DNA from: an uncultured Christensenellaceae bacterium
Lineage (GTDB): Bacteria; Bacillota; Clostridia; Christensenellales; Borkfalkiaceae
DNA length: 64,000 bases
Direction of reading: 5' to 3'
Assembly (NCBI GenBank): GCA_910588465.1
Contig: CAJUOP010000002.1
Span: forward strand, 62,001-126,000
Each line of letters opens with the position of its first letter. The stretch's first letter is position 1. The position numbers and the translations under genes are program-made. Shown here piece after piece: positions 51,401 to 60,046 of the stretch. A model generated the notes under the pieces. It made no database searches. It was not told where the DNA came from and saw only the letters and a list, made by a program, of their open reading frames with translations.

Positions 51401-52095
51401 TCGATCGTCGTTAAAAAGGTGGTGTGGCGGCAATGGTCGGACCAATAGGTGTCGATCATGCGGATCTCGGTCAGCGTAGGGTCGCGCTTCTCGCTCTTGA
51501 AATAGTCCTGACAGAACGCGATGTCGTCCGCGTCCATTGCGAGCGCGTATTTTTGCACGAACGCTTCCAAGCCCGCCCTGTCCAGCTTTAAAAACCCGTG
51601 CAGCGTCTCCACGTCGGCGGGAACGGAGTGCGCGATTTTCAAGGTCGCGGGAAGCTCGTTCTTCGCCTCTCTGCTCTCCACAGGGTTGATTACGTATTTT
51701 TTGATCGCGGCAAGCTCCTCGTCCGTCACTGCTCCGTAAACAGCGTACACCTTTGCCGAAGCCACGATCGGGCGCTTCCCTTTGGAAACGAGCTGAATGC
51801 ACTGCGCCGCAGAATCCGCGCGCTGGTCGAACTGACCGGGAAGATACTCCACCGCGAACACCTTTGCGCCGCTCAGCTCGGGCGTTTCGTAAGCTTTATC
51901 CATCTGCGGCTCGGAAAACACCGTCTTTACGCACGCGTCGAAGAGCTCCTTTTCAATGTCCTCCGCGTCGTAACGGTTAATCACGCGGATTCTCTCCGCG
52001 TTTTTAATGCCGAGCAGCTCGCGCACGTCCGCCAGCAACGACCGGGCTTCCTGTTCGAAGCCCTCTTTCTTTTCCACATAAATCCGATAAACCAT
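48406..52095 (-). CDS. purL: Single-chain FGAM synthase
   Basis: 1229 residues from the ATG at 52095 (GAGGAG upstream, one base after the purD stop). The order is a PurS-like N-terminal part, the synthetase halves (DTYWSDHCRHTTF, FKNETHNHPTEIEPFGGAATC, and GGKDSMSG), and a C-terminal glutaminase (VFPGTNCEYDTAKAF, GICNGFQAL with the nucleophile Cys near 1069). It converts FGAR to FGAM with ATP and Gln. B. subtilis uses separate PurS, PurQ and PurL; the fused form is known from Clostridia and Bacteroidetes. It is the last gene of the operon. Confidence 0.96.
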   Translation of the reverse strand: MVYRIYVEKKEGFEQEARSLLADVRELLGIKNAERIRVINRYDAEDIEKELFDACVKTVFSEPQMDKAYETPELSGAKVFAVEYLPGQFDQRADSAAQCIQLVSKGKRPIVASAKVYAVYGAVTDEELAAIKKYVINPVESREAKNELPATLKIAHSVPADVETLHGFLKLDRAGLEAFVQKYALAMDADDIAFCQDYFKSEKRDPTLTEIRMIDTYWSDHCRHTTFLTTIDGVTFEDGLLQSAYEEYLAARKELNRTKPINLMDIGTLAAKLLKKRGLLDKLDESEEINACTVKIKVDVDGKEEDWLLLFKNETHNHPTEIEPFGGAATCIGGAIRDPLSGRSYVYAAMRVTGAGDPLLPVKDTIQGKLPQRKIVTTAAAGYSSYGNQIGLATGQVDELYHKGYVAKRLEIGAVIAAAPAKNVRREVPAAGDLVILLGGRTGRDGCGGATGSSKSHTLESLTHCGAEVQKGNAPEERKLQRLFRNERASRLIKRCNDFGAGGVSVAIGELADGLKIDLDAVPKKYEGLDGTELAISESQERMAVVVEADKAEEFAALAREENLEATVVAVVTESPRLVMSWRGKTIVDISREFLNSNGAEKHITVTPEKPKDYRRELPASFGQGLRALAGDLNVCSKRGLSERFDSTIGAGTVLMPFGGTYQMTPPQAMVHLVSAEKGHTETVSYMSWGGNPHIAEKSPYHGAYLAVVESVSKLIASGAAFRDVYLTFQEYFLKPMRDGKRWGQPLSALLGAFKAQLELKCAAIGGKDSMSGTFEHIDVPPTLVSFAVTTGSVREVVSPEFKAAGRKVVLLKPEYDKDGLPVTESLVKNFATVTGLLRAGKAVSAFTPVYGGVAEGVLKACLGNRIGFAFDKGVSAEDVFAYRYGAFVLELTGEETVGELLGETTEKQEISCGGEAVALEELQRIYEEKLEPVYACNITAREKKAENVTYSGKVKAACAIKCARPRVLIPVFPGTNCEYDTAKAFGDAGAESEIFVVRNHTADEVSRSVEEFAARMKNSQMVFIPGGFSGGDEPDGSGKFITAFFRNAEVKEQVTVLLEKRDGLMGGICNGFQALIKLGLVPFGKIIETDENCPTLTYNDIGRHQSRIVRVRVASNASPWLSEVNAGDIFSVPVSHGEGKFVASEETLKELAARGQIMTQYVDLDGNATMDVRFNPNGSVWAVEGILSPDGRVFGKMGHSERKGFGLYKNVLGNYDMKLFESAVKYFK

Positions 52096-52096
52096 G

Positions 52097-53371
52097 TTAT
52101 TTCTCCTCGATCGCCGCAAGCGCGCGCCTGCCGATATCCTTTCTTTTGTAAGCATTCGCAAAGCCGATTCTCTCCGCCAGTGCATAAGCCCCCGTAACGG
52201 CTTCCTTTAAGCTCTCCGCCGCAGCCACCGCGCCGAGCACCCGTCCGCCCGAGGTGAGCAGCTTCCCGTTTTCGAGCTTTGCGCCCGCCACGTAAACGCT
52301 CTCGTTTTCCGCCGTCTGGGGAAAGGTGATTTCGAATCCCGTTTCATACTTCTGCGGATACCCTTCGGAGGCGAGCACCACGCAGCACGCGGCGCCCTTT
52401 TTAAACTTCACCTCGCAAGAGCTCAGCGTGCCCGCCCGCACCGCCTGCATAATCGTAAGCAGGTCGCTCTGTAAAAGCGGAAGCACCACCTGCGTTTCGG
52501 GGTCGCCGAACCGACAGTTATATTCGATGACTTTCGGACCCTTGGGGGTTAGCATCAGTCCGAAGTACAAACAGCCTTGAAAGGTGCGTCCCTCGGCGTT
52601 CATCGCGGACACGGTGGGCAGGAAAATCGTTTTATAGCATTCCTCCGCGATTTTTTCGGTATAATAGGGATTGGGCGCAACCGTGCCCATGCCGCCCGTG
52701 TTCAAGCCCGTGTCGTTATCGCCCGCGCGCTTGTGGTCCATGGAAGACACCATTGGCACTACCGTCTTTCCATCCGTAAACGAGAGGACGGAAACCTCGG
52801 GACCCGTTAAAAACTCTTCGATCAGTATCTGATTTCCGCTCGCGCCGAACACCTTGTCGCACATAATTTCGCGCACGGCGGCTTCCGCCTCGTTAAAGTT
52901 CTGCGCAATGATTACTCCCTTTCCGAGCGCGAGCCCGTCCGCCTTGATCACGGCGGGGAAGCTTCCCTTTTTTAAATAGGCGATCGCCGAATCCGCGTCC
53001 GTAAACGTTTCGCTCTCCGCGGTGGGGATATTGTATTTTTTCATCAGGTTTTTGGAGAAAACTTTGCTCCCCTCGATGATCGCCGCGTTCGCGCGCGGAC
53101 CGAAGCAGGGAATCCCCTCCGCCTCCAAGCGATCGACGCAGCCCAGCACGAGAGGATCGTCGGGCGTGACCACCGCAAAATCGACCCTGTGCGTTTTGGT
53201 GAAATTTACGATCCCGTCCAGATCGGTCGCTTTTACGGGGTAACATTCCGCGTCGGCGGCAATCCCGCCGTTCCCCGGCAGCGCGTAAATCTTTTCCACG
53301 CTCCCGTTCTTTTTTAACGCTTTTATTACGGCGTGCTCTCTTCCGCCTCCGCCGATCACTAGGATATTCAT
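52097..53371 (-). CDS. purD: Phosphoribosylamine-glycine ligase
   Basis: 424 residues from the ATG at 53371 (AAGGAGAACGG upstream). ATP-grasp enzyme: MNILVIGGGGREHAV, PDDPLVLG, IKADGLALGKGVI, GLNTGGMGTVAP, EYNCRFGDPETQ. It makes GAR from phosphoribosylamine and glycine. A 162-bp spacer with two hairpins separates it from the AICAR transformylase gene. Confidence 0.97.
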   Translation of the reverse strand: MNILVIGGGGREHAVIKALKKNGSVEKIYALPGNGGIAADAECYPVKATDLDGIVNFTKTHRVDFAVVTPDDPLVLGCVDRLEAEGIPCFGPRANAAIIEGSKVFSKNLMKKYNIPTAESETFTDADSAIAYLKKGSFPAVIKADGLALGKGVIIAQNFNEAEAAVREIMCDKVFGASGNQILIEEFLTGPEVSVLSFTDGKTVVPMVSSMDHKRAGDNDTGLNTGGMGTVAPNPYYTEKIAEECYKTIFLPTVSAMNAEGRTFQGCLYFGLMLTPKGPKVIEYNCRFGDPETQVVLPLLQSDLLTIMQAVRAGTLSSCEVKFKKGAACCVVLASEGYPQKYETGFEITFPQTAENESVYVAGAKLENGKLLTSGGRVLGAVAAAESLKEAVTGAYALAERIGFANAYKRKDIGRRALAAIEEK

Positions 53372-53430
53372 ATCCGTTCTCCTTTTTTGTCTGCTACGGA
53401 GTTTTTCTCCCGTGCTACCGTTAATGCCGA

Positions 53431-53472
53431 AACACCGCAAGGGCGAATTCACTTCGTCCGTTAAGCGGTGTT
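53431..53472. repeat. Inverted repeat AACACCGC / GCGGTGTT in purD leader
   Basis: Eight-bp perfect arms at 53431-53438 and 53465-53472 enclose 26 nt that can partly fold again (GGGCGAA / TTCGTCC). It lies 60 bp before the purD start, without a T run. Confidence 0.4.
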
Positions 53473-53488
53473 ACGACCTTAGCAAACT

Positions 53489-53527
53489 CACGAATCTTTG
53501 TTTTGCATCGCAAAACAAAGATTCGTG
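53489..53527. repeat. Perfect 18-bp inverted repeat just after the transformylase gene
   Basis: CACGAATCTTTGTTTTGC (53489-53506) and its exact complement (53510-53527) flank the loop ATC. It begins seven bases after the transformylase stop. There is no T run downstream, so it more likely protects or processes mRNA than terminates it. Confidence 0.6.
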
Positions 53528-53533
53528 AACAAA

Positions 53534-54718
53534 TTAGTGGTGGAACAATCTCATGCCCGTAAACGCCATTACCATGTTATGTCTGTCCGCCGCCTCGATC
53601 ACCAGATCGTCGCGCACCGAGCCGCCCGGCTCCGCCACGTAGGAAACGCCGCTTGCGAACGCGCGCTCGATATTGTCCGAGAACGGGAAAAACGCGTCGC
53701 TCCCGAGCGAAACGCCCGTAACCGTCTTTAAAAACTCCGCTTTCTCCTCGCGGGTGAACGGCTGGGGGCGCACCGCAAAGTTTTTGCGCCAAACATCTTC
53801 GCCGAGCACCTCCTCATAATCGTCGGACAAATAAATGTCGATAATGTTATTCTTTTCGGGTCTGCCCACGCCCTCGGCAAATTGCAGATCGAGCACCTTT
53901 TCGTGCTGGCGCAAGTGCCACAAATCCGCCTTCTGCGCGGCAAGACGGGTGCAATGAATGCGCGATTGCTGCCCCGCGCCTACGCCGATCGCCTGTCCGT
54001 CCGCGGCAAAACAAACGGAATTGCTCTGCGTGTATTTCAGCGTGATGAGCGATATGATCAGATCGAGCGCCTTGTCCTCGGGCAGCTCCTTATTTTTCGT
54101 GACGATATTTTTCAGCAGCTCTGCGTCGATTTTAAAGTTGTTTCTGCCCTGCTCGAAGGTAACGCCGAACACCTGCTTGCGCTCGATAGGCTCGGGCACG
54201 TACGCGGGGTCGATTTTTACCACGTTGTAAGTACCCTTGCGCTTCGCCGAAAGAATTTTCAGCGCCTCGGGGGAATATGCGGGCGCGATCACGCCGTCCG
54301 AAACCTCGCGGGAGATGATTTGCGCCGTGATCTCGTCGCACTCGTCCGAAAGAGCGACCCAATCGCCGAACGACGACATTCTGTCCGTGCCGCGGGCGCG
54401 CGCGTACGCGCAGGCGAGGGGCGAGGAGTCCAAGCCCTCGACGTCATCCACAAAGCAGGATTTTTTCAGCTTGTCCGAAAGCTTTTTGCCCACGGCGGCG
54501 GAGGTGGGAGAAACGTGCTTAAAGCTGGTCGCCGCAACCAGCCCCGTGTTCTCCTTTATTTCCTTGACGAGCTGCCAGGAATTAAACGCGTCTAAAAAGT
54601 TGATGTAGCCCGGTCTCCCGTTTAAAATTTCGACGGGAAGCTCGCTCCCGTCCGCCATATAAATGCGGGCGGGTTTCTGGTTGGGATTGCAGCCGTATTT
54701 CAAAGAAAATTCGTTCAT
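53534..54718 (-). CDS. purH: Stand-alone AICAR transformylase (PurH C-terminal domain)
   Basis: 394 residues, corresponding to the transformylase half of PurH; the N-terminal IMP cyclohydrolase domain (about 200 residues) is absent. Family elements: SLKYGCNPNQKPA, KHVSPTSAAVG (variant of the KHxNPCG catalytic loop), RGTDRMSSFGDW, SDAFFPFSDNI, and the C-terminal RLFHH. It transfers a formyl group from 10-formyl-THF to AICAR. The cyclohydrolase step is supplied by PurO encoded four bases upstream. Confidence 0.93.
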   Translation of the reverse strand: MNEFSLKYGCNPNQKPARIYMADGSELPVEILNGRPGYINFLDAFNSWQLVKEIKENTGLVAATSFKHVSPTSAAVGKKLSDKLKKSCFVDDVEGLDSSPLACAYARARGTDRMSSFGDWVALSDECDEITAQIISREVSDGVIAPAYSPEALKILSAKRKGTYNVVKIDPAYVPEPIERKQVFGVTFEQGRNNFKIDAELLKNIVTKNKELPEDKALDLIISLITLKYTQSNSVCFAADGQAIGVGAGQQSRIHCTRLAAQKADLWHLRQHEKVLDLQFAEGVGRPEKNNIIDIYLSDDYEEVLGEDVWRKNFAVRPQPFTREEKAEFLKTVTGVSLGSDAFFPFSDNIERAFASGVSYVAEPGGSVRDDLVIEAADRHNMVMAFTGMRLFHH

Positions 54719-54722
54719 ATTC

Positions 54723-55439
54723 TCACCTCGTAAATCTGTTGAAAAGCACGCTCTCCCATTTTCCCGTTTCGATTTCGACCGAACGGCAATACAGGGAAAT
54801 GCGGTTGTCCTTATCGAGATTGTCCCAAATCTCGTTCGCCATCGCGTGCAGATCGTTTCCGATTTTCACGCGCTCGGGCTCGCCCGTAAACGTGGGGAGC
54901 GGGTTTCCGTCCGTCACGTACGTGTGAATAAAGTGCCCCAGCCCCGCAAGCGGCTCGAAGTCGAACGTGTAGCGGTTGCAGGCGGAGCCCTTTTCGTCCG
55001 CGCTCTTTAAAATAGACATGGAATAATCGAACCCGTTTTCAAGATTCAGTATCCCGCTGATGCGGGGGGTAAAGTTGGGCGCGTCGGGCTCGAACGCGCG
55101 CGTCGAGAGCGAATGGCGGAAGCACTTTCCCTTTTTTAAGCCCTCTTCGACGGTGTCCGTCTGGTCGCCGTTGGTCACGATGATTTTCTTGCCCACCGTT
55201 TTCACGGGCGAGTAAATGATCAGCGAAGGGTCCTCTACCTTGCTCTCGTCGTAAGGCTGAGTGCGCAGTCCGTCGCCCTCCTCCACGAACACGCGGTTGC
55301 GGCTGTTGGCGCTTCTGCCCATGATAAAGTAGGCGAACGCCGCGTGCTTGCCGTCCGCGCTCTTGCCGATCACGATTCCGCGCCCCACGTACGGATTGCC
55401 CGCCAGCGCGTCCTTTAACGATTTTATTTCGTAGCTCAT
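54723..55439 (-). CDS. purO: PurO-type IMP cyclohydrolase
   Basis: 238 residues with the PurO/IMP_cyclohyd (archaeal-type) pattern: LAGNPYVGRGIVIG, FAYFIMGRSANSRNRVF, and ending SLYCRSVEIETG. It closes FAICAR to IMP, the last step of the pathway. The family was first described in methanogens; bacteria usually use PurH. Its pairing with a cyclohydrolase-less transformylase makes the role firm. AGGAGATAAA precedes the ATG; the start overlaps the purN stop by four bases. Confidence 0.9.
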   Translation of the reverse strand: MSYEIKSLKDALAGNPYVGRGIVIGKSADGKHAAFAYFIMGRSANSRNRVFVEEGDGLRTQPYDESKVEDPSLIIYSPVKTVGKKIIVTNGDQTDTVEEGLKKGKCFRHSLSTRAFEPDAPNFTPRISGILNLENGFDYSMSILKSADEKGSACNRYTFDFEPLAGLGHFIHTYVTDGNPLPTFTGEPERVKIGNDLHAMANEIWDNLDKDNRISLYCRSVEIETGKWESVLFNRFTR

Positions 55440-56056
55440 TTTATCTCCTCCGTTGAATTGCTCAGTTTTTTACACACCGCTTCCACCGCCTCGGGCAGAA
55501 TGATCCACTCCGCCTCGCGCATGACGCGCTTTTGCAAGATCTCGGGCGTGTCGCCCTCCTTCACCTCCACCGCGCGCTGCGCGATGATCGGTCCGCCGTC
55601 ACATTCCTCGGTCACGTAGTGCACCGTGGCGCCCGTCACCTTCACGCCTCGCGCGAGCGCCGCCTCATGCACGTGCAGCCCGTACATTCCCACGCCGCAA
55701 AAGCTTGGAATCAGCGCGGGGTGCACGTTGATCATGCGTTCGGGAAATTCCTTTACGAAGCTTTCGCTGAGCACGGTCATAAATCCCGCCAGCACCACAA
55801 GCCCGATATCGCGCGCCTTCAGCTCGGATAAGATCCGCCGCTCGCGCTCCGCTCTGTCGCGCACCTCCCTGCGGTCTACGGCGACGTGCTCTATCCCGTA
55901 ACGCGCCGCGCGGGTCAGCACGTAAGCCTGCCTGCCGTCCGATACAACGAGCGAGATTTCCCCGTGCGGGATCAGTCCCGCCTCCTGTGCGTTTAAAATC
56001 GCCTGAAAGTTCGTACCGCCGCCCGAACAGAGCACGGCAATTTTTATCTTGCTCAT
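55436..56056 (-). CDS. purN: GAR transformylase (folate-dependent)
   Basis: 206 residues. CSGGGTNFQAIL binds the phosphate; VLAGFMTVLS, NVHPALIPSF and GATVHYVTEECDGGPII hold the catalytic Asn, His and Asp. It makes FGAR using 10-formyl-THF. Start and stop each overlap neighbours by four bases. Confidence 0.97.
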   Translation of the reverse strand: MSKIKIAVLCSGGGTNFQAILNAQEAGLIPHGEISLVVSDGRQAYVLTRAARYGIEHVAVDRREVRDRAERERRILSELKARDIGLVVLAGFMTVLSESFVKEFPERMINVHPALIPSFCGVGMYGLHVHEAALARGVKVTGATVHYVTEECDGGPIIAQRAVEVKEGDTPEILQKRVMREAEWIILPEAVEAVCKKLSNSTEEIK

Positions 56057-57090
56057 ACGAGCGTCACCCCGTCCTCGCTCTTAATAATTTCGCCCAGCAC
56101 GTAAGCCTGTTCGCCCTGCGCGCGCAAAACCTCCAACGTCTTGTCCGCGTCCTCGCGCGCGACGATAACGACCATGCCCACGCCCATGTTAAAGGTGTTG
56201 AACATATCGTGTTCGGACACGTCCCCCGCCTTTTGGATCATTCTAAAAATCGCGGGCGTTCTCACGTCGCTCTTTTTGATTTTCACGCCCAGCCCCTTAG
56301 GAATGGAACGGGGCATATTTTCGTAAAAGCCGCCGCCCGTAATGTGCGACACGCCTTTCACCTTAACCTGCCCGAACAGCGCGAGCATGGGCTTTACGTA
56401 AATGCGCGTGGGCGCGAGCAGCACCTCGCCGAGCGACTTGCCGTCCAGCTCCGCCACGGGCGCCGCAAGGTCGCAGTGCTCCACGTCGAACGCCTTGCGC
56501 ACCAGCGAAAAGCCGTTGGAGTGCACGCCCGAGGAAGGCAGCGCGATCATCACGTCCCCCGCCTGCATTTTGCTCTTGTCGATGACCTGCGATTTATCGA
56601 CGATCCCCACCGAGAAGCCCGCCAGATCGTAGTCGTCCTCGGGCATGGTACCGGGGTGCTCGGCGGTTTCGCCGCCGACGAGCGCGCAGCCCGCCTGCAC
56701 GCAGCCCTCCGCCACGCCCGAAACGATTTGAGCGATTTGCTCGGGAATCACCTTTCCGCAGGCGATATAGTCGAGGAACAAAAGCGGCTTCGCGCCGCAG
56801 CAAACGATGTCGTTCACGCACATGGCAACGCAGTCGATGCCGATCGTGTCGTGCTTGTTCATAAGAATGGCAAGGCGGAGCTTGGTGCCTACGCCGTCCG
56901 TTCCCGAAACGAGGACGGGCTCCTTCATGCCCGCAAGCGAAAGCGGGAACAGCCCGCCGAAATCGCCGATATCGGCTTTTCCCTCGGGCATGGTGCGGGC
57001 AACGTGCCGCTTCATCAGCTCTACCGCCTTATATCCCGCGGTAATATCCACGCCCGCCTTTTTATAGCTTTCAGAATAACTCTTTTCCAT
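56053..57090 (-). CDS. purM: AIR synthetase
   Basis: 345 residues. GTDGVGTKLRLA, MCVNDIVCCGAKPLLFLDY, GGETAEHPG, SSGVHSNGFSLVR, and HITGGGF are all present. It closes FGAM to AIR with ATP. GGAG lies near the ATG; the start is 20 bp inside the 3' end of purF. Confidence 0.97.
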   Translation of the reverse strand: MEKSYSESYKKAGVDITAGYKAVELMKRHVARTMPEGKADIGDFGGLFPLSLAGMKEPVLVSGTDGVGTKLRLAILMNKHDTIGIDCVAMCVNDIVCCGAKPLLFLDYIACGKVIPEQIAQIVSGVAEGCVQAGCALVGGETAEHPGTMPEDDYDLAGFSVGIVDKSQVIDKSKMQAGDVMIALPSSGVHSNGFSLVRKAFDVEHCDLAAPVAELDGKSLGEVLLAPTRIYVKPMLALFGQVKVKGVSHITGGGFYENMPRSIPKGLGVKIKKSDVRTPAIFRMIQKAGDVSEHDMFNTFNMGVGMVVIVAREDADKTLEVLRAQGEQAYVLGEIIKSEDGVTLV

Positions 57091-58570
57091 GATAACTCCT
57101 TTCTGCTTTCGCGTATTTTCGATTTTCGTTTCGTTTATTAAACTTAGGATTTTCGCTCAACGGACGCTCGAAGCGATTTTTTGTCGTCTCCTTGGGAATT
57201 TCCGTCGGATACTCTCCGTTAAAGCAGGCACAACAAAAGCCCTTCCCATTCCCGCCCGTAAGGCGGACAACGTTCTCCAGCGAAAGATATCCCACCGAAT
57301 CGGCGCCGATAATCTTTGCAATCTCCTCCGCCGTACGGTTACAGGCAATCAGATTTTCGCGCGAGTCGATATCCGTTCCGTAATAGCAGGGATTTAAAAA
57401 GGGCGGGGCGGAGGAAAGCATATGCACTTCTTTCGCTCCCGCGTCGCGCAGCAGCGCCACGATGCGGCTACATGTCGTTCCCCGCACAATCGAATCGTCG
57501 ATTAAAATTATTCGCTTGCCCCGAATCGCGGAGGACAAAACGTTCAACTTAATACGCACCTTATCCTCCCGCGCCTGCTGTCCGGGGGCGATGAACGTGC
57601 GCCCGATATATTTATTTTTGATGATCCCGATTCCGTAGGGGATGCCCGACTCTTCCGCATAGCCTAGGGCGGCGTCTAACCCCGAGTCAGGCACGCCGAC
57701 CACGATATCCGCGTCTATCTTGAATTGTCTGGCAAGAAAGCCTCCCGCGCGCCGCCGCGCTTCGTGCACCGAACAGCCGTCGATAACAGAATCGGGACGG
57801 GCGATATACAAGAACTCGAACACGCACAGGCGCTTCTCTTGCCCGCAGCAATCCCGATAGCTCTTTACGCCGTCCTTGGTAAAGACGAGCACCTCACCGG
57901 GCTCTACCTCGCGCACGAGCTTCGCACCCACCGCGTCCAGCGCGCAGGTTTCGGAAGCGATCGCATACGCACCGTCCTCCCGAACCCCGTAGCAAAGCGG
58001 ACGGAACCCGTGAGGGTCGCGCGCCGCAATCAGTTTCGCAGGCGACATTACAACCAAAGAATAGGCGCCCTCGAGCCTGCCCATCGCCGCGCGCACCGCG
58101 TCCTCGATGCTGCCGCACTTAACGCGCTCTTTGGTAATGACGTACGAAATCACCTCGGTGTCCGACGTCGTATGGAATATGCTTCCCTCATCCTCGAGCT
58201 CCGCGCGTAATTCGTACGAATTGGTGATATTTCCGTTATGAGCAAGCGCCATGCTTCCCTTTAAATGATTTACGGTGATCGGCTGAGCGTTTTCGCGCAA
58301 ACCTCCGCCCGTAGTACTGTAACGCACGTGCCCCACCGCCATGCTGCCCGTCCCAAGGCGGAAAAGCGCCTCGCGGGAAAACACGTCGTTCACAAGTCCC
58401 AGATCCTTATGCGCGGTAAACACGCCGTCGCGGTTTACGACGATTCCCGCAGACTCCTGCCCGCGGTGCTGCAACGCGAACAGCGCATAATACGTTGTAG
58501 CCGCTACGTCCTGTTCTGCGGACGCAAAAATCCCGAATACGCCGCATTCCTCATGAATATGTCCCGTCAT
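57071..58570 (-). CDS. purF: Amidophosphoribosyltransferase (catalytic)
   Basis: 499 residues from the ATG at 58570 (GGAG six bases upstream). A short propeptide, MTGHIHEE, precedes CGVFGIF, whose Cys is the glutaminase nucleophile after processing. HNGNITNSYEL and RGQESAG belong to the same site. The PRPP loop is IDDSIVRGTTCSR. Cys positions expected for the [4Fe-4S] cluster of the B. subtilis type are visible (LCVFEF, IACNRT, FCCACFNGEYP). It makes phosphoribosylamine, the committed step. The C-terminal 45 residues after the Cys cluster are basic and poorly conserved. Confidence 0.96.
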   Translation of the reverse strand: MTGHIHEECGVFGIFASAEQDVAATTYYALFALQHRGQESAGIVVNRDGVFTAHKDLGLVNDVFSREALFRLGTGSMAVGHVRYSTTGGGLRENAQPITVNHLKGSMALAHNGNITNSYELRAELEDEGSIFHTTSDTEVISYVITKERVKCGSIEDAVRAAMGRLEGAYSLVVMSPAKLIAARDPHGFRPLCYGVREDGAYAIASETCALDAVGAKLVREVEPGEVLVFTKDGVKSYRDCCGQEKRLCVFEFLYIARPDSVIDGCSVHEARRRAGGFLARQFKIDADIVVGVPDSGLDAALGYAEESGIPYGIGIIKNKYIGRTFIAPGQQAREDKVRIKLNVLSSAIRGKRIILIDDSIVRGTTCSRIVALLRDAGAKEVHMLSSAPPFLNPCYYGTDIDSRENLIACNRTAEEIAKIIGADSVGYLSLENVVRLTGGNGKGFCCACFNGEYPTEIPKETTKNRFERPLSENPKFNKRNENRKYAKAERSYHGKELF

Positions 58571-58618
58571 AAAAATCTCCAAAGCAAAGCACGTTTCGTA
58601 CGCTTAAAGAAAGCGAAG

Positions 58619-60040
58619 TTACTCTTTGCCGTTCCAGCAATAGGTGCACAGCTTGCACGGCTCTATGCCGATCGCCGCGACCAAACCCTCCAAAGACTGA
58701 AATTCAAGCGATTCGAACTTGAATCTTTTGCAGATCGCATCGCGCATCTTTTTGCCGCGTTCGGTGGAAGAGTCGCTGTATTCGTCCAAATGGCGGAATC
58801 CCTCCTCGCCCTCGAGCTCCATAATGGTGCGGCGGGTGATCAGCTCCATATCCCCCGTGGAACGGGAAAAGTTGAGATATTTACACCCGTACATGATGGG
58901 CGGGCAGGCGGAGCGCATATGCACAGCGCGCGCACCGTGCGAATATAAAAATTCCACCGTCTCCTTTAACTGCGTTCCGCGCACGATCGAATCGTCCACA
59001 AGGAGCAGGCTTTTCCCCTCGATCAGCTCGTGCACGGGGATCTGCTTCATCTTGGCGATACGGTTGCGGTCCGTCTGGTTGGAGGGCATAAAGCTGCGCG
59101 ACCAAGTGGGTGTATATTTGATGTAGGGACGGGCGAACGGGATTTTGCTGCCGTTCGCATACCCGATCGCGTGCGGCGTTCCCGAATCGGGCACTCCCCC
59201 TACGTAGTCGATCCCGCTTAAATCCTTGCTCTTCGCGTCCTCCGCGGCGAGAATTTCGCCGTTGCGGCAGCGCATCATCTCCACGCTGACGCCCTCGTAA
59301 TCGGAGGTCGGATAGCCGTAATACGACCATAAAAAGGCGCACACGCGCATTTCCTTTTGCGGCGGATTCAGCTGCACGATTTTGTCGGCGGAAATTTCCA
59401 CCGCCTCGCCCGCGCCCAGCTCGCGCTCGTCCGTATAGCCGAGCTTGCGATAGGCGAACGACTCGAACGACACGCAATACCCGTCCTCGCACCTGCCGAT
59501 TTTTACGGGAATCCTTCCCATTCTGTCGCGCGCGGCGATCATGTTTCCGTTATCGCGCAGCAGCAGAATAGACGCCGTGCCCTCGATCTTGCTCTGCGCG
59601 TAGGCGATCCCCTCCGCAAACGTAGACTTACGGTTGATGAGCGCGGCGACCAGCTCGCTCGCGTTCACCTTTCCGCCCGTCATGGCGTCGAAGTACCCGC
59701 CCGAGGAGAGGAGCTCTTTCATCAGCTCGTCCGCGTTGTTAATAATGCCGACGGTGCAGATCGCATACTTGCCCAGCCCCGAATACATTAACAGGGGCTG
59801 AGGATCGGTATCGCTGATGCAGCCGATCGCGCTGTTCCCCTTCAGCTCGTCCACCGCGCGGGCAAACTTGGTGCGGAAGGGGGAATTTTCGATATTGTGA
59901 ATTTCGCGCTGCAACCCGAGTTCGGGCGAGTATGCCGCCATACCGCCGCGACGGGTGCCGAGGTGAGAATGATAGTCTGTTCCGAGGAACACGTCGAATA
60001 CCGCGCCGCTTTTGCGGACCGCTCCGAAAAATCCTCCCAT
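58619..60040 (-). CDS. PurF paralogue lacking the glutaminase cysteine
   Basis: 473 residues. The N-terminus MGGFFGAVRKSG aligns with CGVFG of PurF but has Gly instead of the nucleophile Cys, and HNGNITN is replaced by VGIINNADE. The phosphoribosyltransferase part is intact, with GVPDSGTPHAIGYA and LLVDDSIVRGTQLKE. C-terminal Cys (EPCKLCTYCWNGKE) and VCAFLW may still hold an iron-sulfur cluster. So it cannot use glutamine but might use ammonia or regulate the true PurF, encoded 48 bp downstream. A GAGGGAAA ribosome site lies in the spacer after purC. Confidence 0.9.
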   Translation of the reverse strand: MGGFFGAVRKSGAVFDVFLGTDYHSHLGTRRGGMAAYSPELGLQREIHNIENSPFRTKFARAVDELKGNSAIGCISDTDPQPLLMYSGLGKYAICTVGIINNADELMKELLSSGGYFDAMTGGKVNASELVAALINRKSTFAEGIAYAQSKIEGTASILLLRDNGNMIAARDRMGRIPVKIGRCEDGYCVSFESFAYRKLGYTDERELGAGEAVEISADKIVQLNPPQKEMRVCAFLWSYYGYPTSDYEGVSVEMMRCRNGEILAAEDAKSKDLSGIDYVGGVPDSGTPHAIGYANGSKIPFARPYIKYTPTWSRSFMPSNQTDRNRIAKMKQIPVHELIEGKSLLLVDDSIVRGTQLKETVEFLYSHGARAVHMRSACPPIMYGCKYLNFSRSTGDMELITRRTIMELEGEEGFRHLDEYSDSSTERGKKMRDAICKRFKFESLEFQSLEGLVAAIGIEPCKLCTYCWNGKE

Positions 60041-60046
60041 ACTTCG

